Shown: positions 1 through 5,401, counted from the first letter of the stretch. The stretch: 6,177 bases of DNA from Cellulomonas sp. (GCA_027451305.1 DAIDJQ010000108.1:1-6177); one strand, 5' to 3'. Notes: generated from the letters alone by a model not told the origin. Numbers and translations are program-made.

Positions 1-2
1 CC

Positions 3-713
3 CGGATGCGCTGGCCGGAGGGCACGGGCGGCGAGCGGTTCGTGGAGAAGAACACCCCGCGCGGCGCACCGAGCTGGCTGCGGCACCGGGTGCTCCCGGC
101 CTCGCCCGGTGCGGACGACGAAGGCACGGCGCTGGACCTGCCCTTCTTCGACGGGCTGCCCGCGCTGGTGTGGGCGGCCAACGGCGGCGCGCTGGAGCTG
201 CACACCCCGCAGTGGCGGGTGGGACCGCGGGGCGGCGTGCGGACGCCGGACCGGCTCGTCGTCGACCTCGACCCCGGCCCGCCCGCCGGGCTCGACGAGT
301 GCGCGCGGGTCGCCCACCTGGTCGCGGACCGGCTCGCCGCCGACGGCCTGACCGTCACCGTCCCGGTCACGTCGGGGAGCAAGGGCCTGCAGCTGTACGC
401 CCCGCTGCCGGGCGACCGGCCGGCCACCGCGGTGCGGGCGTACGCCCGCGACCTGGCGACCGCAGTCGCTGCCGAGCACCCGGGGCTCGTGGTGGCGGTG
501 ATGCGCAAGGCGCTGCGGCCCGGCAAGGTGCTGATCGACTGGTCACAGAACCATCCGGCGAAGACGACCGTCACGCCGTACTCGCTGCGCGGGCGCGAGG
601 TGCCCACCGTGGCGGCGCCGCGCCGGTGGGAGGAGATCGGCCCGGGCCTGCAGCAGCTGCGGATGGACGAGGTGGTGCGCCGGCTGCACGACGAGGGCGA
701 CCCCTTCGGCTGA
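3..713 (+). CDS. ligD: LigD-type NHEJ primase-polymerase domain protein, 5'-truncated
   Basis: This is the polymerase module of bacterial non-homologous end joining, an archaeo-eukaryotic primase family enzyme that fills in gaps and adds nucleotides at double-strand break ends, working with Ku and an ATP-dependent ligase. Numbering from the internal ATG at 6, the metal-binding aspartates are D87 and D89 in a VVDLDPGP motif and D178 in VLIDWSQN. The nucleotide-binding SGSKGLQLY motif is at 123-131. These match the aspartates at 137, 139 and 227 of the M. tuberculosis LigD polymerase domain, so about 50 N-terminal residues lie upstream. The frame is open to base 3, and the ATG at 6 falls inside the conserved RWPEG region, so it is not the true start. 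The protein ends right after the domain (DEGDPFG), so no ligase or nuclease module follows it. Whether it is stand-alone or the C-terminal end of a larger LigD cannot be seen here. Confidence 0.9.
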   Translation, partial: RMRWPEGTGGERFVEKNTPRGAPSWLRHRVLPASPGADDEGTALDLPFFDGLPALVWAANGGALELHTPQWRVGPRGGVRTPDRLVVDLDPGPPAGLDECARVAHLVADRLAADGLTVTVPVTSGSKGLQLYAPLPGDRPATAVRAYARDLATAVAAEHPGLVVAVMRKALRPGKVLIDWSQNHPAKTTVTPYSLRGREVPTVAAPRRWEEIGPGLQQLRMDEVVRRLHDEGDPFG

Positions 714-768
714 GCGGGTCGGCGCCGGTCCTCCGATGGCGGCCTCACCCGGCCTGCGGCAGGGTCGA

Positions 769-791
769 GACGGGCGGGCCGACGGCCCGTC
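769..791 (+). terminator. Possible hairpin terminator after ligD
   Basis: A perfect 7-bp stem (gacgggc 769-775 with gcccgtc 785-791, 9-nt loop) lies in the 102-nt gap before dps. An alternative 6-bp stem with a 3-nt loop can form at 775-789. No T-tract follows, as is common in high-GC actinobacteria. It could end the ligD transcript, but GC-rich sequence makes chance stems frequent. Confidence 0.25.
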
Positions 792-801
792 ACACCGTCT
801 C

Positions 802-809
802 GAGGAGGT
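802..809 (+). promoter_or_regulatory. Strong ribosome binding site of dps
   Basis: GAGGAGGT is close to the ideal Shine-Dalgarno sequence and stands 6 nt before the ATG at 816, which fixes the dps start. It is the best ribosome binding site in the window, consistent with an abundant protein. I saw no clear -35/-10 pair in the 714-815 gap. Confidence 0.85.
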
Positions 810-815
810 CGCACC

Positions 816-1397
816 ATGGCTCGCAGCCCGCTGCCGCACTACACGGTCCCGTCGCTGTCACCGGAGGACGGCGCCCGGGTCGCCGCGATCCTGCAGGACC
901 GGCTGAACTCGCTCACCGACCTGCACCTGACGCTCAAGCACATCCACTGGAACGTGGTGGGCCCCCACTTCATCGCCGTCCACCTGATGCTCGACCCGCA
1001 GGTGGACGCCGTCCGCGCGCAGGCCGACGAGGTCGCGGAGCGGATCGCCACCCTGGGCGTCGCGCCGGTCGGCACCCCTGGCGCCCTCGTCGCCGCCCGC
1101 AGCTGGGACGACTACTCGCTGGGCCGCGCCGGCGCGATCGAGCACCTCGCCGCCCTCGACCGCGTCTACACCGGCGTGATCACCGGCCACCGCAAGGCCG
1201 CCGCGGACACCGCAGAGCTGGACACGGTGACCAACGACCTGATCGTCGGCCACCTGCACGACCTGGAGCTGTTCCAGTGGTTCGTACGTGCCCACCTCGA
1301 GTCCGCCGACGGTGAGCTGAGCACCGCGGGCACCACCACCGAGCGCGAGGCCGCGGGTGCCGCCCGGAAGGGCGCGAAGAAGGACGCCTCCCGGTGA
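816..1397 (+). CDS. dps: Dps mini-ferritin (DNA protection during starvation)
   Basis: Dps proteins form a 12-subunit hollow shell that oxidises Fe(II) with hydrogen peroxide, stores the iron and often coats DNA, so they protect the cytoplasmic chromosome in starvation and oxidative stress. The four-helix ferritin-like fold spans about residues 15-163. All five inter-subunit ferroxidase residues of the family can be placed: H44 (HIHWNVVG), H56 and D60 (AVHLMLD), and D71 and E75 (ADEVAER). At 193 residues it is longer than the usual 160 or so. The extra part is a C-terminal tail (about 165-193) that ends in a basic stretch, RKGAKKDASR. By analogy with mycobacterial Dps this probably binds DNA, which is inference. 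The start is set by the ribosome binding site at 802-809. The stop overlaps the start of the next gene. Confidence 0.95.
   Translation: MARSPLPHYTVPSLSPEDGARVAAILQDRLNSLTDLHLTLKHIHWNVVGPHFIAVHLMLDPQVDAVRAQADEVAERIATLGVAPVGTPGALVAARSWDDYSLGRAGAIEHLAALDRVYTGVITGHRKAAADTAELDTVTNDLIVGHLHDLELFQWFVRAHLESADGELSTAGTTTEREAAGAARKGAKKDASR
1380..1384 (+). promoter_or_regulatory. Probable ribosome binding site of the App1-type phosphatase gene
   Basis: AAGGA inside the last codons of dps lies 9 nt before the GTG at 1394. With the GTGA overlap this supports the upstream start and re-initiation by ribosomes finishing dps. The match is modest. Confidence 0.4.
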
Positions 1398-2611
1398 CCC
1401 CAGCCGTCCCTGCCGGTCCTCGCGGCCCGGTCGCCGCCGACGGACGAGGGCCGGTCGGCGAGCTGCGCACCGCCCGGCCGGAGGGCCGGCCCGGTGGCCA
1501 GCACCCGCTCGCCGGAGCCCGCCGACCGCACGTGGCGGCACGGGCGGAGGACCTGGTGGACCGTCGGCTCGCGGCGGTGCTGCGAACGCGGCGCTGGACG
1601 GTGCGGATCGAGCCCTATCCTGGCCTGGGTGCGCCCGGGTGGGTACGGGTGATGGCCCGCGCACAGCTGGCGGCCCCCACGGTCCCGGACCGGGAGCTTC
1701 CCGGCGCCGGTGCCGTGGCAGCCGGTGCGGGCGCGGGGGCCGTCCCCGTGACCCGGCAGAGGGCGGTTCGTGGCTGGCGGTCCTTCTTCACGGTCCCGGT
1801 GGCCGGCGCGGTGATCGAGGTGGTGGTCGGCGACCAGGTGCACCGGGTGCAGACGGACCGCGGCGGCTACGTGGACCAGGTCGTCACGAGCGACCTCCCA
1901 CCGGGCTGGCACGAGATCACGCTCCGGACGCAGGACGGCGTCACCGCCGTGGCCCCGGTGCAGGTGGTCGACCCGGCCGTCCGGACAGGGCTGGTCAGCG
2001 ACGTCGACGACACCGTGATGGTCACCCACCTGCCGCGCCCGCTGGTCGCGGCCTGGAACGTGCTCGTGCGCGACGAGAACGCCCGCGAACCGATCCCGGG
2101 CATGGCGGCCCTGTACCGCCGTCTGGTCGCCGTGGAGCCGGGTGCCCCCGTGGTGTACCTGTCCACCGGCGCGTGGAACGCCGCGCCGGCGATCGGACGG
2201 TTCCTGCACCGCCACCACTTCCCCCCGGGGACCATGCTGCTGACCGACTGGGGACCCACGAACACCGGCTGGTTCCGGTCCGGGCCCGCCCACAAGGTCG
2301 CGCAGCTGCGCCGCCTGTTCGCGGAGTTCCCCGACGTCCGGTGGGTGCTCGTCGGTGACGACGGTCAGCGCGACCCGGAGGTCTACGGAGGTGCGGCCCG
2401 GAACCTGCCGGACCACGTGCGGGCGATCGTGCTGCGCGAGCTCACCCCGGCCGAGCACCTGCTCGCCACCGGGGAGCCGGTCCCCCCGCCGGGGGGTCGC
2501 CACGCGCAGCAGGACGCCGGCCGGGAGGGGCTCCCGGTCCTGCGTGGGGGCGACGGCGGCGCGCTGGCCACGCAGCTCGAGGCTGCAGGCCTGCTCGGGC
2601 CCTGCACGTAG
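1394..2611 (+). CDS. App1-family phosphatase (DUF2183, HAD-like)
   Basis: The C-terminal half is an App1 catalytic domain, named after the yeast phosphatidate phosphatase. It is a HAD-type hydrolase that would remove phosphate from a lipid or other phosphomonoester; the bacterial substrate is not known. HAD motifs are in order: DVDDT at 203-207 (nucleophile D203, acid/base D205), STG at 257-259, the motif III lysine K301, and GDDGQRD at 321-327. Residues about 48-198 form an N-terminal region ending in a beta-rich stretch (WRSFFTVPVAGAVIEVVV..), as in other bacterial members. No signal peptide or membrane helix is visible, so it is probably cytoplasmic. The GTG start overlaps the dps stop (GTGA), implying coupling. 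The first 46 residues are Pro/Arg/Gly-rich and a later GTG at 1532 (residue 47) sits just before the conserved part, so the true protein may be about 359 residues. The tail after about 355 is low-complexity. Confidence 0.85.
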   Translation: MTPAVPAGPRGPVAADGRGPVGELRTARPEGRPGGQHPLAGARRPHVAARAEDLVDRRLAAVLRTRRWTVRIEPYPGLGAPGWVRVMARAQLAAPTVPDRELPGAGAVAAGAGAGAVPVTRQRAVRGWRSFFTVPVAGAVIEVVVGDQVHRVQTDRGGYVDQVVTSDLPPGWHEITLRTQDGVTAVAPVQVVDPAVRTGLVSDVDDTVMVTHLPRPLVAAWNVLVRDENAREPIPGMAALYRRLVAVEPGAPVVYLSTGAWNAAPAIGRFLHRHHFPPGTMLLTDWGPTNTGWFRSGPAHKVAQLRRLFAEFPDVRWVLVGDDGQRDPEVYGGAARNLPDHVRAIVLRELTPAEHLLATGEPVPPPGGRHAQQDAGREGLPVLRGGDGGALATQLEAAGLLGPCT

Positions 2612-2618
2612 CCCCGCG

Positions 2619-2828
2619 CTACAGCCGCTCGGGGTCGTCCCAGTCCTCGCCGCTGGCGAGGTCCTCGTCGTCCGGCTCGAGCTCGGCGGACTGCAGCGAG
2701 CGCGGTGCCAGCCGCGGGTCCCCTCCCACCAGCGCGTCACCGGCAGCGAGCTCGGCCTCGTCCGGCACCGGGTCCGCGAGGTGCTCGGCGGACGGGTCGG
2801 ACGTCAGGTCGTGGTCGCGGCCGCTCAT
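2619..2828 (-). CDS. Small acidic protein of unknown function (69 aa)
   Basis: I do not recognise this protein. It begins MSGRDHDLTS and ends DDPERL. It has 21 Asp/Glu against four Arg and no Lys, for a net charge near -17, with no hydrophobic core, Cys or membrane segment. It is probably soluble and largely disordered. The frame stays open far upstream, but the ATG at 2828 is preferred because a -10-like box stands 6 nt before it and the residues upstream look like translated noise. It converges with the App1-type gene, with 7 nt between the stops, and diverges from the gene at 2898 across 69 nt. Its short length leaves some doubt, but its composition differs from the Arg-rich translations typical of antisense frames here. 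Confidence 0.6.
   Translation of the reverse strand: MSGRDHDLTSDPSAEHLADPVPDEAELAAGDALVGGDPRLAPRSLQSAELEPDDEDLASGEDWDDPERL
2645..2661 (+). terminator. Perfect hairpin downstream of the App1-type gene
   Basis: Arms cctcgcc (2645-2651) and ggcgagg (2655-2661) pair perfectly over 7 bp around a 3-nt loop, 34 nt past the App1-type stop. No T-tract follows. It lies inside the 3' coding end of the opposite-strand acidic protein gene, so it may serve as a terminator for the + strand transcript or simply reflect GC-rich coding sequence. Confidence 0.25.
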
Positions 2829-2834
2829 GTCCCC

Positions 2835-2840
2835 GTTGTA
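2835..2840 (-). promoter_or_regulatory. Candidate -10 box for a leaderless start of the acidic protein gene
   Basis: On the minus strand TACAAC lies exactly 6 nt before the ATG at 2828. It matches the actinobacterial TANNNT pattern except for the final T. The only Shine-Dalgarno-like string (GGGGA) is just 1 nt from the ATG, too close to work, which favours a leaderless mRNA. No convincing -35 was seen. Confidence 0.35.
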
Positions 2841-2885
2841 CCGGTCGGCGGGGCGGCCCGCACCCCTGCAGCCCGGGCGCGCCGT

Positions 2886-2891
2886 TACTGT
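2886..2891 (+). promoter_or_regulatory. Candidate -10 box for a leaderless start at 2898
   Basis: TACTGT fits TANNNT and ends 6 nt before the GTG at 2898, so transcription would begin at or next to the start codon. There is no Shine-Dalgarno ahead of this GTG. No good -35 was seen. This box is what decides the start of the downstream gene. Confidence 0.5.
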
Positions 2892-2897
2892 TCTTCG

Positions 2898-3191
2898 GTG
2901 ACGACAGCGGACGTCGAGCCACCCGCGGAGGCGGTCAGTGCCGTGATGCGTCGGGCCAAGGTGCGCGCAGCCACCGAGCACACCACCGTGGGGCTGGTGC
3001 ACACGTCCCCCGACGGCACGGTGACGATCGGGTGCGCGTGCGGCATGACCCTGACCAACGGCCCGACCTGGTCGCTCGACGAGCACATCCGGCTGCACCG
3101 TGCCGAGGCGCGGTTCGTCGCGCTCGCAGCGGCGGCGCCCGCCGGCATCCCGCGCCTGGTGCCCTGGCCCGTGACGACGGAGGACGAGTGA
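2898..3191 (+). CDS. Small protein of unknown function with a CxC...HxxxH zinc-finger-like motif
   Basis: I do not recognise a family. The 97-residue product has a helical, charged N-terminal part (about 10-27), then a compact region with C46 and C48 (IGCACGM), followed 14 residues later by H63 and H67 (DEHIRLH). This resembles a C2H2 zinc finger with shortened cysteine spacing, so metal binding is plausible but unproven. It has no membrane segment or signal peptide. The GTG at 2898 is chosen because of the TACTGT box 6 nt ahead. Starts at GTG 2943 or ATG 2946, with GGAGG at 2927-2931, would give 82 or 81 residues and keep the motif. The stop overlaps the start of the UBP-type zinc finger gene by GTGA, so the two are probably made together and may act together. 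Confidence 0.65.
   Translation: MTTADVEPPAEAVSAVMRRAKVRAATEHTTVGLVHTSPDGTVTIGCACGMTLTNGPTWSLDEHIRLHRAEARFVALAAAAPAGIPRLVPWPVTTEDE
3179..3184 (+). promoter_or_regulatory. Ribosome binding site of the UBP zinc finger gene
   Basis: GGAGGA at the end of the upstream gene lies 3 nt before the GTG at 3188. The sequence is strong but the spacing is short. It supports this start and coupled translation. Confidence 0.45.
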
Positions 3192-3538
3192 GCGAGCAGC
3201 CCCTGCTGATCGACCCGAGCGTGCCGCCGAGCGGCACCGGCTGCGCGGAGTGCGAGGCGGCCGGCGGCTGGTGGGTGCACCTGCGCCGGTGCGCGGCCTG
3301 CGGGCACGTCGGGTGCTGCGACACCTCCCCCGCGCAGCACGCGACGGCGCACTGGCGGCAGACGGGGCACCGGTACATGCGCTCGTTCGAGCCCGGCGAG
3401 GACTGGTGGTGGGACTACGCCACCGACAGCTACGCCGAGGGGCCGCAGCTGGCTCCCCCGACTCAGCACCCGCTCGAGCAGCCGGTGCCGGGCCCGTCAG
3501 GCCGGGTGCCGGACAACTGGCAGGACCTCGTCCACTGA
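3188..3538 (+). CDS. UBP-type zinc finger domain protein
   Basis: The 116-residue product carries one ZnF-UBP domain over about residues 17-80. Candidate zinc ligands are C19/C22 (CAEC), C35/C38 (CAAC), C43 or C44 (CGHVGCCD), and H51, H55 and H61 (QHATAHWRQTGH). The SFEPGEDWWWDY stretch closes the domain. In eukaryotes this fold binds the C-terminal Gly-Gly of ubiquitin. Bacterial members are common in actinobacteria but their role is not established. The site matching the ubiquitin-contacting arginine after CG in human USP5 is histidine here (CGH), so ubiquitin-like binding should not be assumed. Where I recall many bacterial relatives having WxWCY, this one has WWWDY. The tail after about 85 is Pro-rich and probably disordered. 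It starts at the GTG overlapping the upstream stop, forming a likely two-gene operon. Confidence 0.85.
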   Translation: MSEQPLLIDPSVPPSGTGCAECEAAGGWWVHLRRCAACGHVGCCDTSPAQHATAHWRQTGHRYMRSFEPGEDWWWDYATDSYAEGPQLAPPTQHPLEQPVPGPSGRVPDNWQDLVH

Positions 3539-3559
3539 CGCCCTGGGCCGGCTCGAGGA

Positions 3560-3598
3560 CCGATCGGCACCTGGTCCAGCGGCTCTCGCGCCGACCGG
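3560..3598 (+). terminator. Possible hairpin terminator after the zinc finger operon
   Basis: Arms ccgatcggc (3560-3568) and gccgaccgg (3590-3598) pair at 8 of 9 positions, plus a flanking A-T pair (3559/3599), around a 21-nt loop. It begins 22 nt past the stop at 3538. There is no T-tract, so this is a weak terminator candidate. Confidence 0.25.
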
Positions 3599-3724
3599 TG
3601 AACCCGTCCGCCCCGGCTGCCCGCCACCCGGGAACCCACGCCCCGTGGCCCCTCCCGCGTCCAGGTGCAGCCTCCTCGCCGGGGCCCCGGGCGCCGTCGT
3701 GACGGGCCAGAGGCCGGACCACCG

Positions 3725-3755
3725 CCCCGTTCGCCGACGGCGTCGCCGAACGGGG
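3725..3755 (+). terminator. 31-nt near-palindrome, terminator or operator
   Basis: Arms ccccgttcg (3725-3733) and cgaacgggg (3747-3755) pair perfectly over 9 bp. The interior is also symmetric except for one C/C mismatch, and outside the arms there is a G-T wobble and two more pairs (to 3722 and 3758). It is the most symmetric element seen between genes. It lies 187 nt past the zinc finger stop and 45 nt before the -10-like box of the lipoprotein gene. This suits either a strong T-less terminator shielding the lipoprotein gene or a binding site for a dimeric regulator. The rest of the 273-nt gap 3539-3811 shows no credible gene on either strand. Confidence 0.5.
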
Positions 3756-3799
3756 TGGCTCGGACGTCGCGTACCCACCCCGAGGGCGCTCGCGGCGCC

Positions 3800-3805
3800 T
3801 AGCAT
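3800..3805 (+). promoter_or_regulatory. Candidate -10 box for a leaderless start at 3812
   Basis: TAGCAT fits TANNNT and ends 6 nt before the GTG at 3812, with no Shine-Dalgarno between. This suggests a leaderless transcript for the lipoprotein gene and decides its start. No clear -35 was seen. Confidence 0.5.
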
Positions 3806-3811
3806 CCACGT

Positions 3812-4474
3812 GTGCAGATCTCGCGGCTCGCCTCTCCCGCACGGGCCCGACTGGTGCTCGGGACGGCCGCCCTCGTCGTGCTCGCCCTGACGGCCTGCGG
3901 GGGCCCGGCCCCTGCGCCCGGGGCGAGCGGCGCGACGACGCCCTCGACCTCCTCCATCACGCCGACCCCCTCGGCCACCGGGACCGCGAGCCCGACGCCG
4001 GCACCGTCCGCCACGGAGACGCAGGCGGGCCCGCCGTTCCCCGCGACACCGGGCACGGCGACCGCCGAGCCGTCGAGCGGTGCGTCGCTGACCGTGACCG
4101 ATGTCCGGGCGGCCGCGCACGACGGCTACGACCGGGTCGTGTTCGACCTCGGCGGCAGCGGCGCGCCCGGGTGGCGCGTCGGCTACGTGGACAAGGCCGT
4201 CGACGACCCGAGCGGGTTGCCCGTGAACGTGCTGGGCGCGGCGGTGATCCAGGTGGTGATCACGGGTACGGGGTACCCGGCGGACACCGGGCAGACCGAG
4301 TGGGCCGGCAGCCCGCTGCGCCCCCAGGGGTTGTCCACGGTGCAGGAGGTCCAGGTCCGAGGTGTGTTCGAGGGGCAGACGCAGGCCTTCGTCGGGGTCG
4401 CCCGGGCCGGGGCGCCGTTCCGGGTCTTCGCGCTGACCGGCCCCGCCCGTCTCGTGATCGACGTGCAGCAGTGA
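3812..4474 (+). CDS. Secreted lipoprotein with an AMIN-like domain
   Basis: The product is a 220-residue lipoprotein, probably anchored to the outer face of the membrane. A basic N-terminus (R5, R11, R13), a hydrophobic stretch at about 14-28 and the lipobox L26-T27-A28-C29 define a type II signal peptide with lipidation at C29. Residues about 31-88 are an Ala/Pro/Ser/Thr-rich flexible linker of the kind that spans the cell wall. Residues about 92-219 match the actinobacterial AMIN-like domain: LTVTDVRAAAHDGYDRVVFDL at the start, GWRVGYVD in the middle and ARLVIDV at the end. AMIN domains in other proteins target septum or peptidoglycan. The function of this actinobacterial version is not known to me. 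The GTG at 3812 is chosen for the TAGCAT box and because it gives a proper signal peptide. The transporter gene follows after 34 nt and is probably cotranscribed. Confidence 0.85.
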   Translation: MQISRLASPARARLVLGTAALVVLALTACGGPAPAPGASGATTPSTSSITPTPSATGTASPTPAPSATETQAGPPFPATPGTATAEPSSGASLTVTDVRAAAHDGYDRVVFDLGGSGAPGWRVGYVDKAVDDPSGLPVNVLGAAVIQVVITGTGYPADTGQTEWAGSPLRPQGLSTVQEVQVRGVFEGQTQAFVGVARAGAPFRVFALTGPARLVIDVQQ

Positions 4475-4488
4475 CGCCGCGGCCGACG

Positions 4489-4509
4489 CCGGACGACCGG
4501 CGGGTGTGA
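4489..4509 (+). repeat. Direct repeat, copy 1 (transporter start)
   Basis: ccggacg (4489-4495) followed directly by accggcgggtgtga (4496-4509) recurs at 5380-5401 with a single extra C between the two blocks. This copy ends on the first base of the transporter ATG, and its ggcgggtg may double as a weak Shine-Dalgarno. Confidence 0.7.
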
Positions 4510-5378
4510 TGGTCCTGGCGCTCGCCGGTGCCGCCGGAGCGGCGGTCCTCTCCGGCACGGGGCAGGTGCTGCAGGCGGTGGCCGCGCGGAGGCTGCCGCC
4601 CGGGGCGCGGCTCGACGTCCGCCTCGCCGCGCGGCTGCTGCGGACCCCGGCGTACCCGGTGGCGCTCGTGCTGACCGCCGGCGGGTTCGTGCTGGCGGTG
4701 CTCGCCCTGCAACACCTGCCGCTGTTCGTCGTCCAGTCCGTCCGCGCCGCCAACCTCGTGGTGGCCGCGCTCCTCGCCATCCCGGTGCTCGGCGCCCGGC
4801 TGCGGCGATCGGAGTGGGCCGGCATCGGCCTGGTGTCGGTCGGGCTCGTGCTGCTCGCGCGGTCCGTCGGGTCGCAGACCGCGAGCGCCGTCGCACCAGG
4901 GGTCGGCGTGGCCGCCGTCGGCGCGGCGGTGCTGCTCGTGGTCGTCGGGTGGCTGGTCAGCGTGGCACGGCCGTCCGGTGCCGCCGGACTGGTCCTCGCC
5001 TCGCTGGCGGGGTGCGGGTTCGCCGTCCTGGCGGTGGGCGCACGGCTGGCCGGACCGATCACCTGGCCGGGCGTGCTGGCTCACCCGCTGGTGTGGGGCG
5101 CGATGCTCGCGGGCCTGTGCGGGCTGGCGCTGCAGGTCCTCGCGCTCGGCCGCGCCGCCCTCGTGCCCGTGACCGCCGTGAGCGTCACCACCGAGACGTG
5201 CGTGTCCGCGGCGCTCGGAGTGCTGCTGGCCGGTGACCGGGCGCTGCGGGGGCACGTGCCGATGGCTGCGGCGGCCTTCGTCCTGGTGCTCGTGGGCTCG
5301 TTGCTCGTCGCCCGGGCGCGGGTGCCCGAGCCGCTGCCGACGGTCGGCGAGCGGCCCCTGATGCCCGACCCCAGCTGA
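4509..5378 (+). CDS. DMT/EamA-like multi-pass membrane protein
   Basis: This is an integral membrane protein of 289 residues, resembling the actinobacterial DMT-family (EamA/NIPA-like) transporters. About nine hydrophobic helices can be drawn, at residues about 3-18, 50-70, 72-96, 104-118, 130-152, 158-178, 193-213, 216-241 and 252-268. The N-terminal GTGQVLQAVAARR and the PLFVVQSVRAANLVVAALL stretch are typical of the family. The internal-repeat organisation of DMT proteins is suggested by similar helix patterns in the two halves. The substrate cannot be told. The ATG at 4509 is preferred; a GTG directly ahead at 4506 would add one residue. The Shine-Dalgarno is weak (ggcggg), so expression may depend on reading through from the lipoprotein gene 34 nt upstream. 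The gene is bracketed by a near-identical direct repeat, which is unusual. Confidence 0.8.
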   Translation: MVLALAGAAGAAVLSGTGQVLQAVAARRLPPGARLDVRLAARLLRTPAYPVALVLTAGGFVLAVLALQHLPLFVVQSVRAANLVVAALLAIPVLGARLRRSEWAGIGLVSVGLVLLARSVGSQTASAVAPGVGVAAVGAAVLLVVVGWLVSVARPSGAAGLVLASLAGCGFAVLAVGARLAGPITWPGVLAHPLVWGAMLAGLCGLALQVLALGRAALVPVTAVSVTTETCVSAALGVLLAGDRALRGHVPMAAAAFVLVLVGSLLVARARVPEPLPTVGERPLMPDPS

Positions 5379-5379
5379 T

Positions 5380-5401
5380 CCGGACGCACCGGCGGGTGTG
5401 A
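5380..5401 (+). repeat. Direct repeat, copy 2 (after the transporter stop)
   Basis: ccggacg (5380-5386), one extra C, then accggcgggtgtga (5388-5401) repeats the sequence at the transporter start. It begins 2 nt past the transporter stop and lies 56 nt before the glgX ATG. Where copy 1 continues into ATGG, this copy reads ACGG. Confidence 0.7.

Noticed and set aside
6..8. ATG at 6 as the true start of the LigD polymerase protein
   Set aside because: It lies within the conserved RWPEG segment about 50 residues into the domain, and the frame is open to the window edge.
170..1315. 381-codon plus-strand frame across ligD and dps
   Set aside because: It is Arg/Pro/Gly/Ala-rich with no domains, and spans the gap and the strong dps ribosome binding site in another frame.
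1166..2740. 524-codon open frame on the minus strand opposite dps and the App1-type gene
   Set aside because: Its composition is Arg/Gly/His-rich noise, while the plus strand carries all catalytic motifs of App1 and Dps.
2927..2946. GGAGG plus GTG 2943 / ATG 2946 as the start of the unknown zinc-finger-like gene
   Set aside because: Spacing of 11-14 nt is long, and the GTG at 2898 has a well-placed TACTGT box. It is kept only as an alternative.
3679..3690. 12-nt perfect palindrome ccggggccccgg
   Set aside because: It is made only of G and C in a GC-rich gap, has no loop for a hairpin, and could easily arise by chance.
3645..3890. 81-codon plus-strand frame in the 3539-3811 gap
   Set aside because: It is Arg/Pro-rich, has no ribosome binding site, runs through the palindrome and overlaps the lipoprotein signal peptide in another frame.
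3497..5062. 521-codon open frame on the minus strand opposite the lipoprotein and transporter genes
   Set aside because: Its translation is low-complexity (Thr/Ala/Arg/Pro/Ser runs) with no family signature, and the plus-strand genes there have clear signal peptide and membrane features. It is a high-GC antisense shadow.
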